DNA of 40,001 nt, from assembly GCA_017411715.1 (NCBI GenBank), contig JAFQPO010000011.1, positions 1-40,001 of the forward strand, given 5' to 3'. Under the pieces are notes generated by a model. That model was not told the DNA's origin, made no database searches, and saw only the letters and a list, made by a program, of their open reading frames with translations. Positions 16,415 through 24,070 of this stretch are shown in pieces. The stretch is from Bacilli bacterium. Lineage in GTDB: Bacteria; Bacillota_I; Bacilli_A; ML615J-28; CAG-313. The translations under genes were made by a program, and so were the position numbers. Each line of letters begins with the position of its first letter. The stretch's first letter is position 1.

Positions 16415-18784
16415 ATGTTATATGTAAAAAAACGCGATGGTAAGATTGTTGAATTCGACTTACAAAAAATTAAAGATGCAATCGCTAAAGCATTTGATGC
16501 TTTAAATAAAAGTTATACAAGTGATATTATAGAGCTTCTTGCATTAAAAGTTACCGCAAACTTTAGTGATAAAGTAGTAAAAGAAACTATTTCTGTTGAA
16601 GACATTCAAGATAGTGTAGAAGTAGTTTTAATTCAAGCAAGCTATGAAGATATTGCTAAAGCTTATATTTTATATCGTAAACAACATGAAAAAATGCGTA
16701 ATATTAAGTCAACTATCCTTGACTATAAAGACGCTGTAAATAACTATTTAAAAATTAATGACTGGCGTGTAAAAGAAAACTCAACTGTTACTTATTCAGT
16801 TGGTGGTTTAATTTTATCTAACTCAGGTGCGATTACTGCTAACTATTGGCTATCAGAAATTTATGATGCGGAAATTGAAGCTGCTCATCGTAATGCTGAT
16901 ATCCATATCCACGACTTATCAATGTTAACAGGCTACTGTGCAGGTTGGTCATTAAAACAATTAATTCAAGAAGGTTTAGGAGGAGTGCCTGGAAAAATTA
17001 CTTCATCTCCTGCTGCTCACTTATCTACTCTTTGTAATCAAATGACTAACTTCTTAGGTATCATGCAAAATGAATGGGCTGGTGCTCAAGCATTCTCATC
17101 ATTTGATACTTACCTTGCACCATTTGTAAAAGTTGATAATTTAACTTACAAACAAGTAAAACAATGTATTCAATCATTTATCTATGGTGTAAATACACCA
17201 AGCCGTTGGGGTACACAAGCTCCATTTACTAATATTACATTAGACTGGACTGTTCCAAATGATATGGCTGAATTAAATGCTATTGTTGGTGGAAAAGAAC
17301 AAGACTTTAAATATAAAGACTGCGTAAAAGAAATGGAAATGGTTAATAAAGCATTCATTGAAATAATGATTGAAGGTGATGCTAATGGACGTGGTTTCCA
17401 ATATCCAATTCCAACATATTCAATTACACGTGATTTTGACTGGAGTCCTACTGAAAATAATAAATTATTATTTGAAATGACTGCTAAATATGGTACTCCA
17501 TATTTCTCTAACTATATTAATAGTGATATGGAACCAAGTGATGTTCGTAGTATGTGCTGCCGTTTACGTTTAGACTTAAGAGAATTACGTAAAAAATCAG
17601 GTGGTTTCTTCGGTAGTGGTGAAAGTACAGGGTCTGTTGGTGTTGTTACAATTAATATGCCAAGAATTGCTTATCTTTCTAAAAATGAAGAAGACTTCTA
17701 TAATCGCTTAGAAAAAATGATGGATATAGCAGCCAGATCATTAAAAATTAAACGTAATGTTATTACAAAATTATTAAATGAAGGCTTATATCCATATACT
17801 AAACGTTATTTAGGAACATTTGATAATCACTTCTCAACAATTGGCCTTGTAGGGATGAATGAAGCTTGCTTAAATGCGAAATGGTTAAAATGTGACTTAA
17901 CTACTAAAGAAGGTCAAGAATTTACTAAAAATGTTTTAAATTTCATGCGTGAAAAATTATCAGATTATCAAGAAGAATATGGAGATTTATATAACTTAGA
18001 AGCAACACCAGCTGAATCAACTTCATATCGTCTTGCTAAACATGATAGAAAACATTTCCCTAATATCGTTACCGCAACAGAAAAAGGTAATACTCCTTAT
18101 TACACAAATAGTTCTCATTTACCAGTTGGTTATACTGAAGACTTATTTACTGCGTTAGATATTCAAGATGAATTACAAACTTTATATACTTCAGGTACAG
18201 TATTCCATGTTTTCTTAGGTCAAAAGTTACCTTCATGGGAAGCTAGTGCTGCTTTAGTTAAGAAGATTGCTGAAAATTATCACTTACCATATTATACACT
18301 TTCTCCAACTTACTCTGTATGTCAAAATCATGGATATATTGTAGGTGAAGAATACAAGTGTCCTACATGTGGTAAGAAAACTGAAGTATATAGTCGTATC
18401 ACTGGATATTATCGTCCTGTTCAAAACTGGAATGATGGTAAAGCAGAAGAATTTAAAAATCGTTTAGAATACGATATTGAAAAATCTAAATTAGGTCGTC
18501 GTAAAAAATTAACTGCTGAGACTGTTGAATTTGAAAATAAAGAATGTGAAAAAGAATTAATTTTATTCACAACTCATACATGTCCAAATTGTCGTATGGC
18601 TAAGATGTTACTTGATAAAGCAGGTGTTAAACATCAAGTAGTTGACGCAGAAGAAAATAAAGAACTAACATTAAGTTATGGTGTAAGAAAAGCTCCTACT
18701 CTTTTAGTTCCAAATGGCGATAAATTTGATTGCTATGATAATGTTAGTTTAATTAAACGCTATATCGAAGAAAATGCTCAATAA
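16415..18784 (+). CDS. nrdD: Anaerobic ribonucleoside-triphosphate reductase with C-terminal glutaredoxin domain
   Basis: A 789-residue class III ribonucleotide reductase. Residues 1-~95 are the allosteric ATP-cone (KKRDGKIVEFDLQKI). The catalytic barrel follows, with HIHDLSMLTGYCAGWSL and an adjacent Cys pair in SMCCRLRLD (C381/C382). The C-terminal zinc site includes CPTCG, and the glycyl-radical loop RITGYYRPVQNW places the radical Gly at 664. The extra ~75 residues after ~710 form a glutaredoxin/NrdH-like domain with a CPNC active site (C723, C726) and the cis-Pro segment KAPTLLVP. Known class III enzymes use either formate or a thioredoxin/redoxin system as reductant; the fused redoxin points to the latter. 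The trxB-like start overlaps its end by 11 bases. Codon choice (many TTC, AAC) suggests high expression. The RBS is AAGAGG/TAAGG. Confidence 0.95.
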   Translation: MLYVKKRDGKIVEFDLQKIKDAIAKAFDALNKSYTSDIIELLALKVTANFSDKVVKETISVEDIQDSVEVVLIQASYEDIAKAYILYRKQHEKMRNIKSTILDYKDAVNNYLKINDWRVKENSTVTYSVGGLILSNSGAITANYWLSEIYDAEIEAAHRNADIHIHDLSMLTGYCAGWSLKQLIQEGLGGVPGKITSSPAAHLSTLCNQMTNFLGIMQNEWAGAQAFSSFDTYLAPFVKVDNLTYKQVKQCIQSFIYGVNTPSRWGTQAPFTNITLDWTVPNDMAELNAIVGGKEQDFKYKDCVKEMEMVNKAFIEIMIEGDANGRGFQYPIPTYSITRDFDWSPTENNKLLFEMTAKYGTPYFSNYINSDMEPSDVRSMCCRLRLDLRELRKKSGGFFGSGESTGSVGVVTINMPRIAYLSKNEEDFYNRLEKMMDIAARSLKIKRNVITKLLNEGLYPYTKRYLGTFDNHFSTIGLVGMNEACLNAKWLKCDLTTKEGQEFTKNVLNFMREKLSDYQEEYGDLYNLEATPAESTSYRLAKHDRKHFPNIVTATEKGNTPYYTNSSHLPVGYTEDLFTALDIQDELQTLYTSGTVFHVFLGQKLPSWEASAALVKKIAENYHLPYYTLSPTYSVCQNHGYIVGEEYKCPTCGKKTEVYSRITGYYRPVQNWNDGKAEEFKNRLEYDIEKSKLGRRKKLTAETVEFENKECEKELILFTTHTCPNCRMAKMLLDKAGVKHQVVDAEENKELTLSYGVRKAPTLLVPNGDKFDCYDNVSLIKRYIEENAQ

Positions 18785-19703
18785 TAAAATATATGATGTA
18801 GCTGTTATTGGAGCAGGACCTAGTGGTCTAACAGCCGCAATATATGCTAAAAGAGCAGGGTTAAATGTTTTAGTATTAGAAGCTGAAAGTGTTGGCGGGC
18901 AAATGGCTCTAGCACCTAAAATTGAGAACTTTCCAAGTATTATTTCAACAAGTGGAGTTGATTTAGCAAATAAAATGTTTGATCAAATCTTATCTTTAGA
19001 AATAGACTTTGAACTAGAACGTTTAATAACTCTTACTAAAAATGAAACATTTACTTTAGAGTGTGAATATAGTACTTTTTATGCTAAATCAGTAATTTAC
19101 GCAACAGGTGCTTCTCATAAAAAAATAGGTCTTCCAAATGAAGAAGAACTACTTGGTAAAGGATTATCATACTGTGCTGTATGTGATGGAGCATTTTATA
19201 AAGGTGAAGAAGTTGCTATAATTGGTGATGGTAATAGTGCTTTACAGTACGCAGTAGAACTTAGTAATTATTGTCCTAAAGTATATGTATGTACATTGTT
19301 TGATAAATTCTTTGGTGATGATGTTTTAGTTCAAAAGATAAAAAACACTTCAAATATTGAAATTATTCATCATTTAAGTTTAAAAGAATTAGTTGGAGAA
19401 GAAAAGTTAGAAAAACTAGTTTTTGAAAACTTACAAACTAAAGAAAATTTTGAATTAATGATTAATGGTGTTTTCATTGCGATTGGACAAATACCACATA
19501 ATGAAATAATAAAAGACCTTGTTGAAATCAACAAGGCCGGATATGCGGTAGTTAATGAAAACTTAGAAAGTGAAAAAACTAGTGGGTTATTTGTTGCGGG
19601 GGACGCCAGAGAAAAAAAAATTCGTCAAGTTACAACCGCAATGTCAGATGGTGCAATCGCTGCTTTATCTGCATTAAAATATCTTAATAACCACGCAAAT
19701 TAA
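18774..19703 (+). CDS. trxB: Thioredoxin-reductase-like flavoprotein with atypical nucleotide site
   Basis: A 309-residue low-molecular-weight TrxR family protein. The FAD Rossmann motif is GAGPSGLTAA, the redox-active CAVC disulfide is at C134/C137 followed by DG, and the C-terminal FAD segment is GLFVAGDAREKKIRQ. The second nucleotide fold keeps GDGNSA (G151-A156), but the usual HRRxxxR that grips the NADPH phosphate is replaced by CTLFDKFF (from C173). It may therefore use another donor; ferredoxin-dependent flavin thioredoxin reductases also lack this motif. The start overlaps nrdD by 11 bases and lacks a strong RBS, which fits translational coupling. Its 3' end overlaps the convergent nrdG by 20 bases. 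It likely reduces the glutaredoxin domain fused to NrdD. Confidence 0.88.
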   Translation: MLNNKIYDVAVIGAGPSGLTAAIYAKRAGLNVLVLEAESVGGQMALAPKIENFPSIISTSGVDLANKMFDQILSLEIDFELERLITLTKNETFTLECEYSTFYAKSVIYATGASHKKIGLPNEEELLGKGLSYCAVCDGAFYKGEEVAIIGDGNSALQYAVELSNYCPKVYVCTLFDKFFGDDVLVQKIKNTSNIEIIHHLSLKELVGEEKLEKLVFENLQTKENFELMINGVFIAIGQIPHNEIIKDLVEINKAGYAVVNENLESEKTSGLFVAGDAREKKIRQVTTAMSDGAIAALSALKYLNNHAN

Positions 19704-20373
19704 CACTTTCAATATATTTGCTTAAGAGGCTTTGGAATTCCAAGGCCTTTTCTTTTTTTACTTCATGTAATACAAGAGGGCAAGTGTCTCGGTATGTATA
19801 TTTTTGTAAAAAGTATTTTTTAGTTCCTTTAATCAAAGATCCTATTTTTAAAATATTATCAGTATTATGATACTCATCAATCAAAGTAGTTCTAAATTCA
19901 TAATCAATATTAGATGTCATTAGTATATTGATAGACTCAGTTATCGCATCTAGATTAACACATTCTACTCTACAAATTTTATGGTATTCTTCAAGTGAAT
20001 TTTTAATATCCATTGCTACATAATCAATAAGTTTTTCTTCAATTAATTCTTTTAAAATATGAGGATTAGTCCCATTAGTATCAAGTTTTACAAGTAGCCC
20101 TAATTCTTTTATTTGAATAATTTTTTCCTTTAAATCATCCATTAGAGTTGGTTCGCCTCCGGTGATACAAACACCATCAAGCATATTTTTTCTAGATTTT
20201 AGATAAGCAATAATTTCCTCAAATTTTAAATAATTATCTTTAACTTCTTCAATTAAAGGACTATTATGACAAAATGCACAATTGAAATTACAACCGCTTG
20301 AAAAGAGTGTACAAACAATTTTAGAATCAAAATCAACTAAAGATAGTTTTTCCATACCCACGAATTCACTCAT
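19684..20373 (-). CDS. nrdG: Anaerobic RNR activating protein (NrdG-type radical SAM enzyme)
   Basis: A 229-residue radical SAM protein, longer than E. coli NrdG and matching the second NrdG type (TIGR02495-like). The 4Fe-4S motif CNFNCAFC (C28, C32, C35) is followed by HNSPL; GVCITGGEPT binds SAM; LDTNGTNP and YVAMDIKN are further family segments. It would install the glycyl radical on Gly664 of the neighbouring NrdD using SAM and an electron from flavodoxin or ferredoxin. The start has AAAGAGGTGAT upstream and a strong promoter of its own. It lies tail-to-tail with trxB, overlapping by 20 bases, so transcription of the two strands may interfere. Pyruvate formate-lyase activase is an alternative, but no glycyl lyase is present here. 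Confidence 0.88.
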   Translation of the reverse strand: MSEFVGMEKLSLVDFDSKIVCTLFSSGCNFNCAFCHNSPLIEEVKDNYLKFEEIIAYLKSRKNMLDGVCITGGEPTLMDDLKEKIIQIKELGLLVKLDTNGTNPHILKELIEEKLIDYVAMDIKNSLEEYHKICRVECVNLDAITESINILMTSNIDYEFRTTLIDEYHNTDNILKIGSLIKGTKKYFLQKYTYRDTCPLVLHEVKKEKALEFQSLLSKYIESVNLRGY

Positions 20374-20390
20374 AGTATCACCTCTTTAAT

Positions 20391-20419
20391 ATTATAACAT
20401 CAATTAATTCCAAAGTCAA
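20391..20419 (-). promoter_or_regulatory. Promoter of nrdG
   Basis: Read on minus, TTGACT (20414-20419) and TATAAT (20391-20396) have a 17 bp spacer, 18 bp upstream of the nrdG start codon. Confidence 0.8.
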
Positions 20420-20477
20420 AAAAAAGTTGTGAATATAGTTTAATATAATTATGCTAAATATTTTTAAAACATTTAGG

Positions 20478-20506
20478 TTGCAAAAAATCATAAAAAGTAT
20501 TATAAT
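20478..20506 (+). promoter_or_regulatory. Promoter of the T-box/thrS transcript
   Basis: TTGCAA (20478-20483) and TATAAT (20501-20506) have a 17 bp spacer. Transcription should begin near 20513, giving a ~245 nt leader. It is divergent from the nrdG promoter. Confidence 0.85.
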
Positions 20507-20512
20507 ACTAGT

Positions 20513-20731
20513 AGTTAAAAGTTATGAAGAGGACACGATAATTTAATCCATTCATTCAAAGTGAGGTAGGATAGTGAGAACTACTAATGAACTTAAATTG
20601 TTACCACCTTGGAACTGCTCTATCGAAATAGAGTCGTATTCCTGCGTTAAAGGATTTGAGGCAGTTTTTACTGCGAATTAAGGTGGTACCACGGAGTCTT
20701 TTCGTCCTTTTTTGTAGGGGCGGATTTTTTT
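20513..20731 (+). promoter_or_regulatory. Threonine T-box riboswitch leader
   Basis: The conserved T-box core AAGGTGGTACCACGG lies at 20680-20694, ahead of a terminator and thrS. Upstream are the stem I landmarks, with two adjacent ACC (Thr) triplets at 20603-20608 in the specifier position just before TTGGAA. Hairpins CTCTAT-cgaa-ATAGAG (20618-20633) and GCAG/CTGC (20661-20674) follow. Uncharged tRNA-Thr would pair with the specifier and the T-box and let transcription read into thrS. Which ACC is the true specifier needs structure modelling. Confidence 0.95.
20703..20731 (+). terminator. T-box-controlled terminator
   Basis: CGTCC (20703-20707) pairs with GGGCG within GGGGCGG (20717-20723), followed by T7. 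It is the off-state of the T-box leader and is mutually exclusive with the antiterminator built on the T-box core. Confidence 0.85.
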
Positions 20732-20757
20732 ATTTTGGTATTAGAAAAGAGGTTATT

Positions 20758-22677
20758 ATGGAAAAATTAATTAAAATTACTTTCCCAGATGGTTCTGTTA
20801 AAGAATTCAATCATGGAATTACTTCAAGAGAAATTGCACAATCTATTTCATCAGGTCTTGCTAAAAAAAGTATGATTGCAAAAGTCAATGGTGAATTTTT
20901 CGATTTAGGTCGTCCTATTTGTGAAGATAGTTCAATTGAACTTGTTACTGCTAGTGTTGAAGGAATTCAAGATGTTGTTAATCATTCATGTGCACATCTT
21001 TTAGCAAGTGCAATTCGTGAATTATATCCTCATTCCTTATTTGGTGTAGGACCATCAATTGAAGAAGGTTTTTATTATGATATTGACTTAGGTGATGTTA
21101 AACTAAGCGAAGAAGATTTAGTAAAGATTGAAAAGAAGATGAAAGCAATGACTGAAGCTTCTGCTGATTTTGAAAGAAGTGAAGTTTCTAAAGAAGAAGC
21201 ACTTTTGCTTTTTGCACATGATAAATATAAATTAGAATTAATCAACGAATTACCAGAAGGTGAAGTAATTACTACTTATCGTCTAGGTAACTTCTTAGAT
21301 TTATGTCGCGGACCACATGTCGCAAACATTAAATTCTTAAAGAATTTCAAACTTCTTAGTGTAAGTGGCGCTTACTGGAGAGGTGATGCGAAACGCGAAC
21401 AATTACAAAGAATTTATGGTACATGTTTCTTAAATGAAGCTGATTTAAAAGAACATTTAAATATTTTAGAAGAACGTAAAAAAAGAGACCATCGTAAGAT
21501 TGGCCGTGAACTTGATTTATTCATGATTAGTGAATATGGACCAGGTTTCCCATTCTGGTTACCTAATGGTATGATTTTACGTCATAATTTAGAAAACTTC
21601 TGGTACGATATTCATACAAAACAAGGATATCAATTTGTTCAAACACCAATTATGCTTAATAAAGAATTATGGGAAACATCAGGCCACTGGTATAACTATA
21701 AGGAAAATATGTATACATCTGTTATCGATGAAAAAGAGTTCGCGATTAAACCAATGAACTGCCCAGGTGGTATGTTAGTTTATAAAAACAGCATTCATTC
21801 ATATCGTGACTTCCCATTACGTATTGGAGAATTAGGACTTGTTCATCGTCATGAAGCAAGTGGAGCTTTAAATGGATTATTTAGAGTTCGTAACTTTACT
21901 CAAGATGATGCGCATATCTTCTTAACTGAAGATCAAATTGAAGCCGAAATTGGACGTTTAATTGATTTATATGATTATGTTTATTCAATCTTTGGCTTAA
22001 GATATCATATCGAATTATCAACTCGCCCACTTGATAAATATATTGGTAAAATTGAAACATGGGATAAAGCAGAAAGTGCACTTGCTAGCGCAATGGAGAA
22101 AAAAGGCATCAAGTATGTATTAAATCCTGGTGATGGTGCATTCTATGGTCCAAAACTTGATTTCAAACTTCGTGATTCAATGAATCGTATTTGGCAATGT
22201 GGTACTATCCAACTTGATATGAATTTACCAGAACGCTTCGATTTAACATATGTTTCAGAAACTGGTGAAAAGATTAGACCGATTATGTTACACCGTGCAT
22301 TATTTGGATCAATTGAACGTTTTATTGGTATTATTACTGAACATTTTGCGGGGGCATTCCCTCTATGGCTTGCACCACGTCAAATGGTAATAATTCCAGT
22401 TAATAATGCGGCTCATATTGAATACGCAAAAGCCGTTAAGGAAGAATTAGAAGCTCATAATATTAGAGTTAGTATTGATGATCGTGAAGAAAAACTTAAC
22501 TATAAGATTCGTGAATCACAAACTAAGAAAGTTCCTTATACTTTAGTATTAGGTGATCAAGAAGCACAAAATAATAAGATTACTTATCGTGCTCATGGTA
22601 CTCAAAATTCTGTTAGTTTAGATAAAGCAGAGTTCATTGAAAAAGTTATTGCTGAAATTAAAAACTTTGGAAAATAG
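20758..22677 (+). CDS. thrS: Threonyl-tRNA synthetase
   Basis: A 639-residue class II synthetase of normal length. The ATG at 20758 (MEKLIKITFP) has AGAGG upstream; the frame is open further back through the T-box but that part is leader. Domains: TGS (1-~62), the SAD editing domain with HSCAHL (H76/H80) and the later CRGPHV, the catalytic core with motif 2 (RHEASGALNGLFRVRNF) and the zinc Cys in MNCPGG, motif 3 (LHRALFGSIERFIG), and the anticodon-binding domain (last ~110 residues). It charges tRNA-Thr and is regulated by the T-box leader. In Bacillus thrS also lies shortly downstream of dnaB-dnaI; here about 7 kb of other genes separates them. Confidence 0.98.
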   Translation: MEKLIKITFPDGSVKEFNHGITSREIAQSISSGLAKKSMIAKVNGEFFDLGRPICEDSSIELVTASVEGIQDVVNHSCAHLLASAIRELYPHSLFGVGPSIEEGFYYDIDLGDVKLSEEDLVKIEKKMKAMTEASADFERSEVSKEEALLLFAHDKYKLELINELPEGEVITTYRLGNFLDLCRGPHVANIKFLKNFKLLSVSGAYWRGDAKREQLQRIYGTCFLNEADLKEHLNILEERKKRDHRKIGRELDLFMISEYGPGFPFWLPNGMILRHNLENFWYDIHTKQGYQFVQTPIMLNKELWETSGHWYNYKENMYTSVIDEKEFAIKPMNCPGGMLVYKNSIHSYRDFPLRIGELGLVHRHEASGALNGLFRVRNFTQDDAHIFLTEDQIEAEIGRLIDLYDYVYSIFGLRYHIELSTRPLDKYIGKIETWDKAESALASAMEKKGIKYVLNPGDGAFYGPKLDFKLRDSMNRIWQCGTIQLDMNLPERFDLTYVSETGEKIRPIMLHRALFGSIERFIGIITEHFAGAFPLWLAPRQMVIIPVNNAAHIEYAKAVKEELEAHNIRVSIDDREEKLNYKIRESQTKKVPYTLVLGDQEAQNNKITYRAHGTQNSVSLDKAEFIEKVIAEIKNFGK

Positions 22678-22683
22678 TATAAA

Positions 22684-22717
22684 AAGTCAAACACAAAACA
22701 GTGTTTGGCTTTTTTTG
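22684..22717 (+). terminator. Intrinsic terminator of thrS
   Basis: A 9 bp stem, GTCAAACAC against GTGTTTGGC (one G-T pair), has a 6-base loop and T8. Confidence 0.92.
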
Positions 22718-22803
22718 TTCATAGGAAAAAGTCAATTGGCAAGAAAAAAACATTTGATACAAAAATAGTGCTTTTTGTGTAAAATTGTTTTAAATTTAAA
22801 AAT

Positions 22804-22819
22804 GGTTAAGCGTTTTCAG
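22804..22819 (-). promoter_or_regulatory. Possible catabolite-response (cre-like) site
   Basis: On minus the site reads CTGAAAACGCTTAACC. It fits the TGnAAnCGnW half of a CcpA site well but lacks the final CA. It lies ~34 bp upstream of the -10 of the transporter cluster. No CcpA gene is in view, so this is a weak call. Confidence 0.25.
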
Positions 22820-22852
22820 TGCAAAAGAGGAAAAATGCTTTTTAAAAAGTAG

Positions 22853-22858
22853 TATAAT
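22853..22858 (+). promoter_or_regulatory. -10 element of the oligopeptide-transporter cluster
   Basis: TATAAT preceded by AGTAG lies 48 bp before the lipoprotein ATG, with no clear -35. It is the best promoter candidate in the gap 22718-22906; that gap otherwise holds A/T-rich sequence and the cre-like site. Confidence 0.45.
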
Positions 22859-22906
22859 AAGATAAATAAATATGTGATAGTAAATCAAAAGAAGTAAGGT
22901 GATTTT

Positions 22907-24067
22907 ATGAAAAAAATTAGGTATTTATTAATTGCTATCATAGCTATTGGAAGCTTTTTTATAGTAGGTTGTGGAAGTGAGGGTGATCATTCTGATAAAG
23001 TAAAGGTTACTTTCGAACTTGAAAAAGGTGAATATAAGAATTGTAAATTCCCTATTGAACATTACTATCAAAAAAGTGATACAAATTCTATAACAATTTA
23101 TAACCCTGTTACAGTTGGGGCTGATACTAATTCTAATCAGGAAATTATAAGAGCCGGTTATGAATTTATTGGTTGGTTTAAAACTAAATCAGGAACTGAA
23201 GATAATCCAACATATAGTGATTTATGGGATTTTGCGACTGATAAAATGACTAATGATGGAATTACACTTTATGCTGGCTGGCAGAAGATCGTTAAGTATC
23301 GCTATAATTTCTGCTATTATGACGAAAATGGTGTAAAACAAAAATTAGGATATTCTGAAACTACTCCAGGTGAAAAACTTGATTTTATGGACTATGATTA
23401 CTATAAAACAAAAAGAACTGGTGGAGTATTTACAGCAATAGGTGCTTTTCATGATGATGAAAATGAAACACCTTGGGATCCTAATTATACTCATCCTGGA
23501 GATGAATCAGTCGAAGTAGATGTTATTATAAAGTATATTCAAGGAAGATACGCTGTAGTTAGAACCAAAGAAGAATTAAAAGCAAATAGAAAACAAAACA
23601 TTTATTTAGATGCTGATATTGACTTAGGTGGCGAAGAATTCAATTTCGAAGATTATAATCGTATTTTCTTAGGTAATAATCATACTATTTCCAATTTCAA
23701 AATTAGATATTCCGCAAAAGATGAAGATCTAGATGAAGACAAAGCTTTGAGAATTAGTCTATTTGGCGATATGAATAATGCGGAAGTCAGGGATGTAAAA
23801 TTTGATAATGTTCAGATAACAATTGAAACTGAATATACTAAAACAAAAGAAATTTATGTTTCAACAATTGGTATGAATGTTACAAACACAAAGATTTCTA
23901 ATGTTACATTCAATGGTAAAGTTGACTATACAATATTACCAGAAGGATTTAATATAGAAGAAAATTTAATAATTATGACAGATAAAGCTGTTTATCAAAG
24001 TGATGCTACATCAGTTATTGAAAATAATATTATTAATAATATTTTTGTAGGAAAGAAGGAGGAATAA
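22907..24067 (+). CDS. Lipoprotein with InlB-type repeat and beta-helix-like C-terminus
   Basis: A 386-residue predicted lipoprotein: MKKIRY plus a hydrophobic helix ending in the lipobox IVGC (lipidated C22). One InlB/Listeria-Bacteroides repeat lies at about residues 75-127 (AGYEFIGWFK ... ITLYAGW). The C-terminal ~170 residues look like GLUG-type beta-helix rungs (NIYLDADIDLGGEEF, TISNFKIRY, SLFGDMNNAEVRDVKFDNV, TKISNVTFNG). AAGTAAGGTGAT precedes the start. It lies 3 bp before oppA and is the first gene of the cluster, so it may help capture peptides or dock the transporter at the surface; that role is only inferred from position. Confidence 0.75.
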   Translation: MKKIRYLLIAIIAIGSFFIVGCGSEGDHSDKVKVTFELEKGEYKNCKFPIEHYYQKSDTNSITIYNPVTVGADTNSNQEIIRAGYEFIGWFKTKSGTEDNPTYSDLWDFATDKMTNDGITLYAGWQKIVKYRYNFCYYDENGVKQKLGYSETTPGEKLDFMDYDYYKTKRTGGVFTAIGAFHDDENETPWDPNYTHPGDESVEVDVIIKYIQGRYAVVRTKEELKANRKQNIYLDADIDLGGEEFNFEDYNRIFLGNNHTISNFKIRYSAKDEDLDEDKALRISLFGDMNNAEVRDVKFDNVQITIETEYTKTKEIYVSTIGMNVTNTKISNVTFNGKVDYTILPEGFNIEENLIIMTDKAVYQSDATSVIENNIINNIFVGKKEE

Positions 24068-24070
24068 TAT

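Noticed and set aside
20656..20757. Upstream in-frame extension of thrS
   Set aside because: It lies within the T-box core and terminator; the ATG at 20758 has its own RBS and begins the TGS domain correctly.
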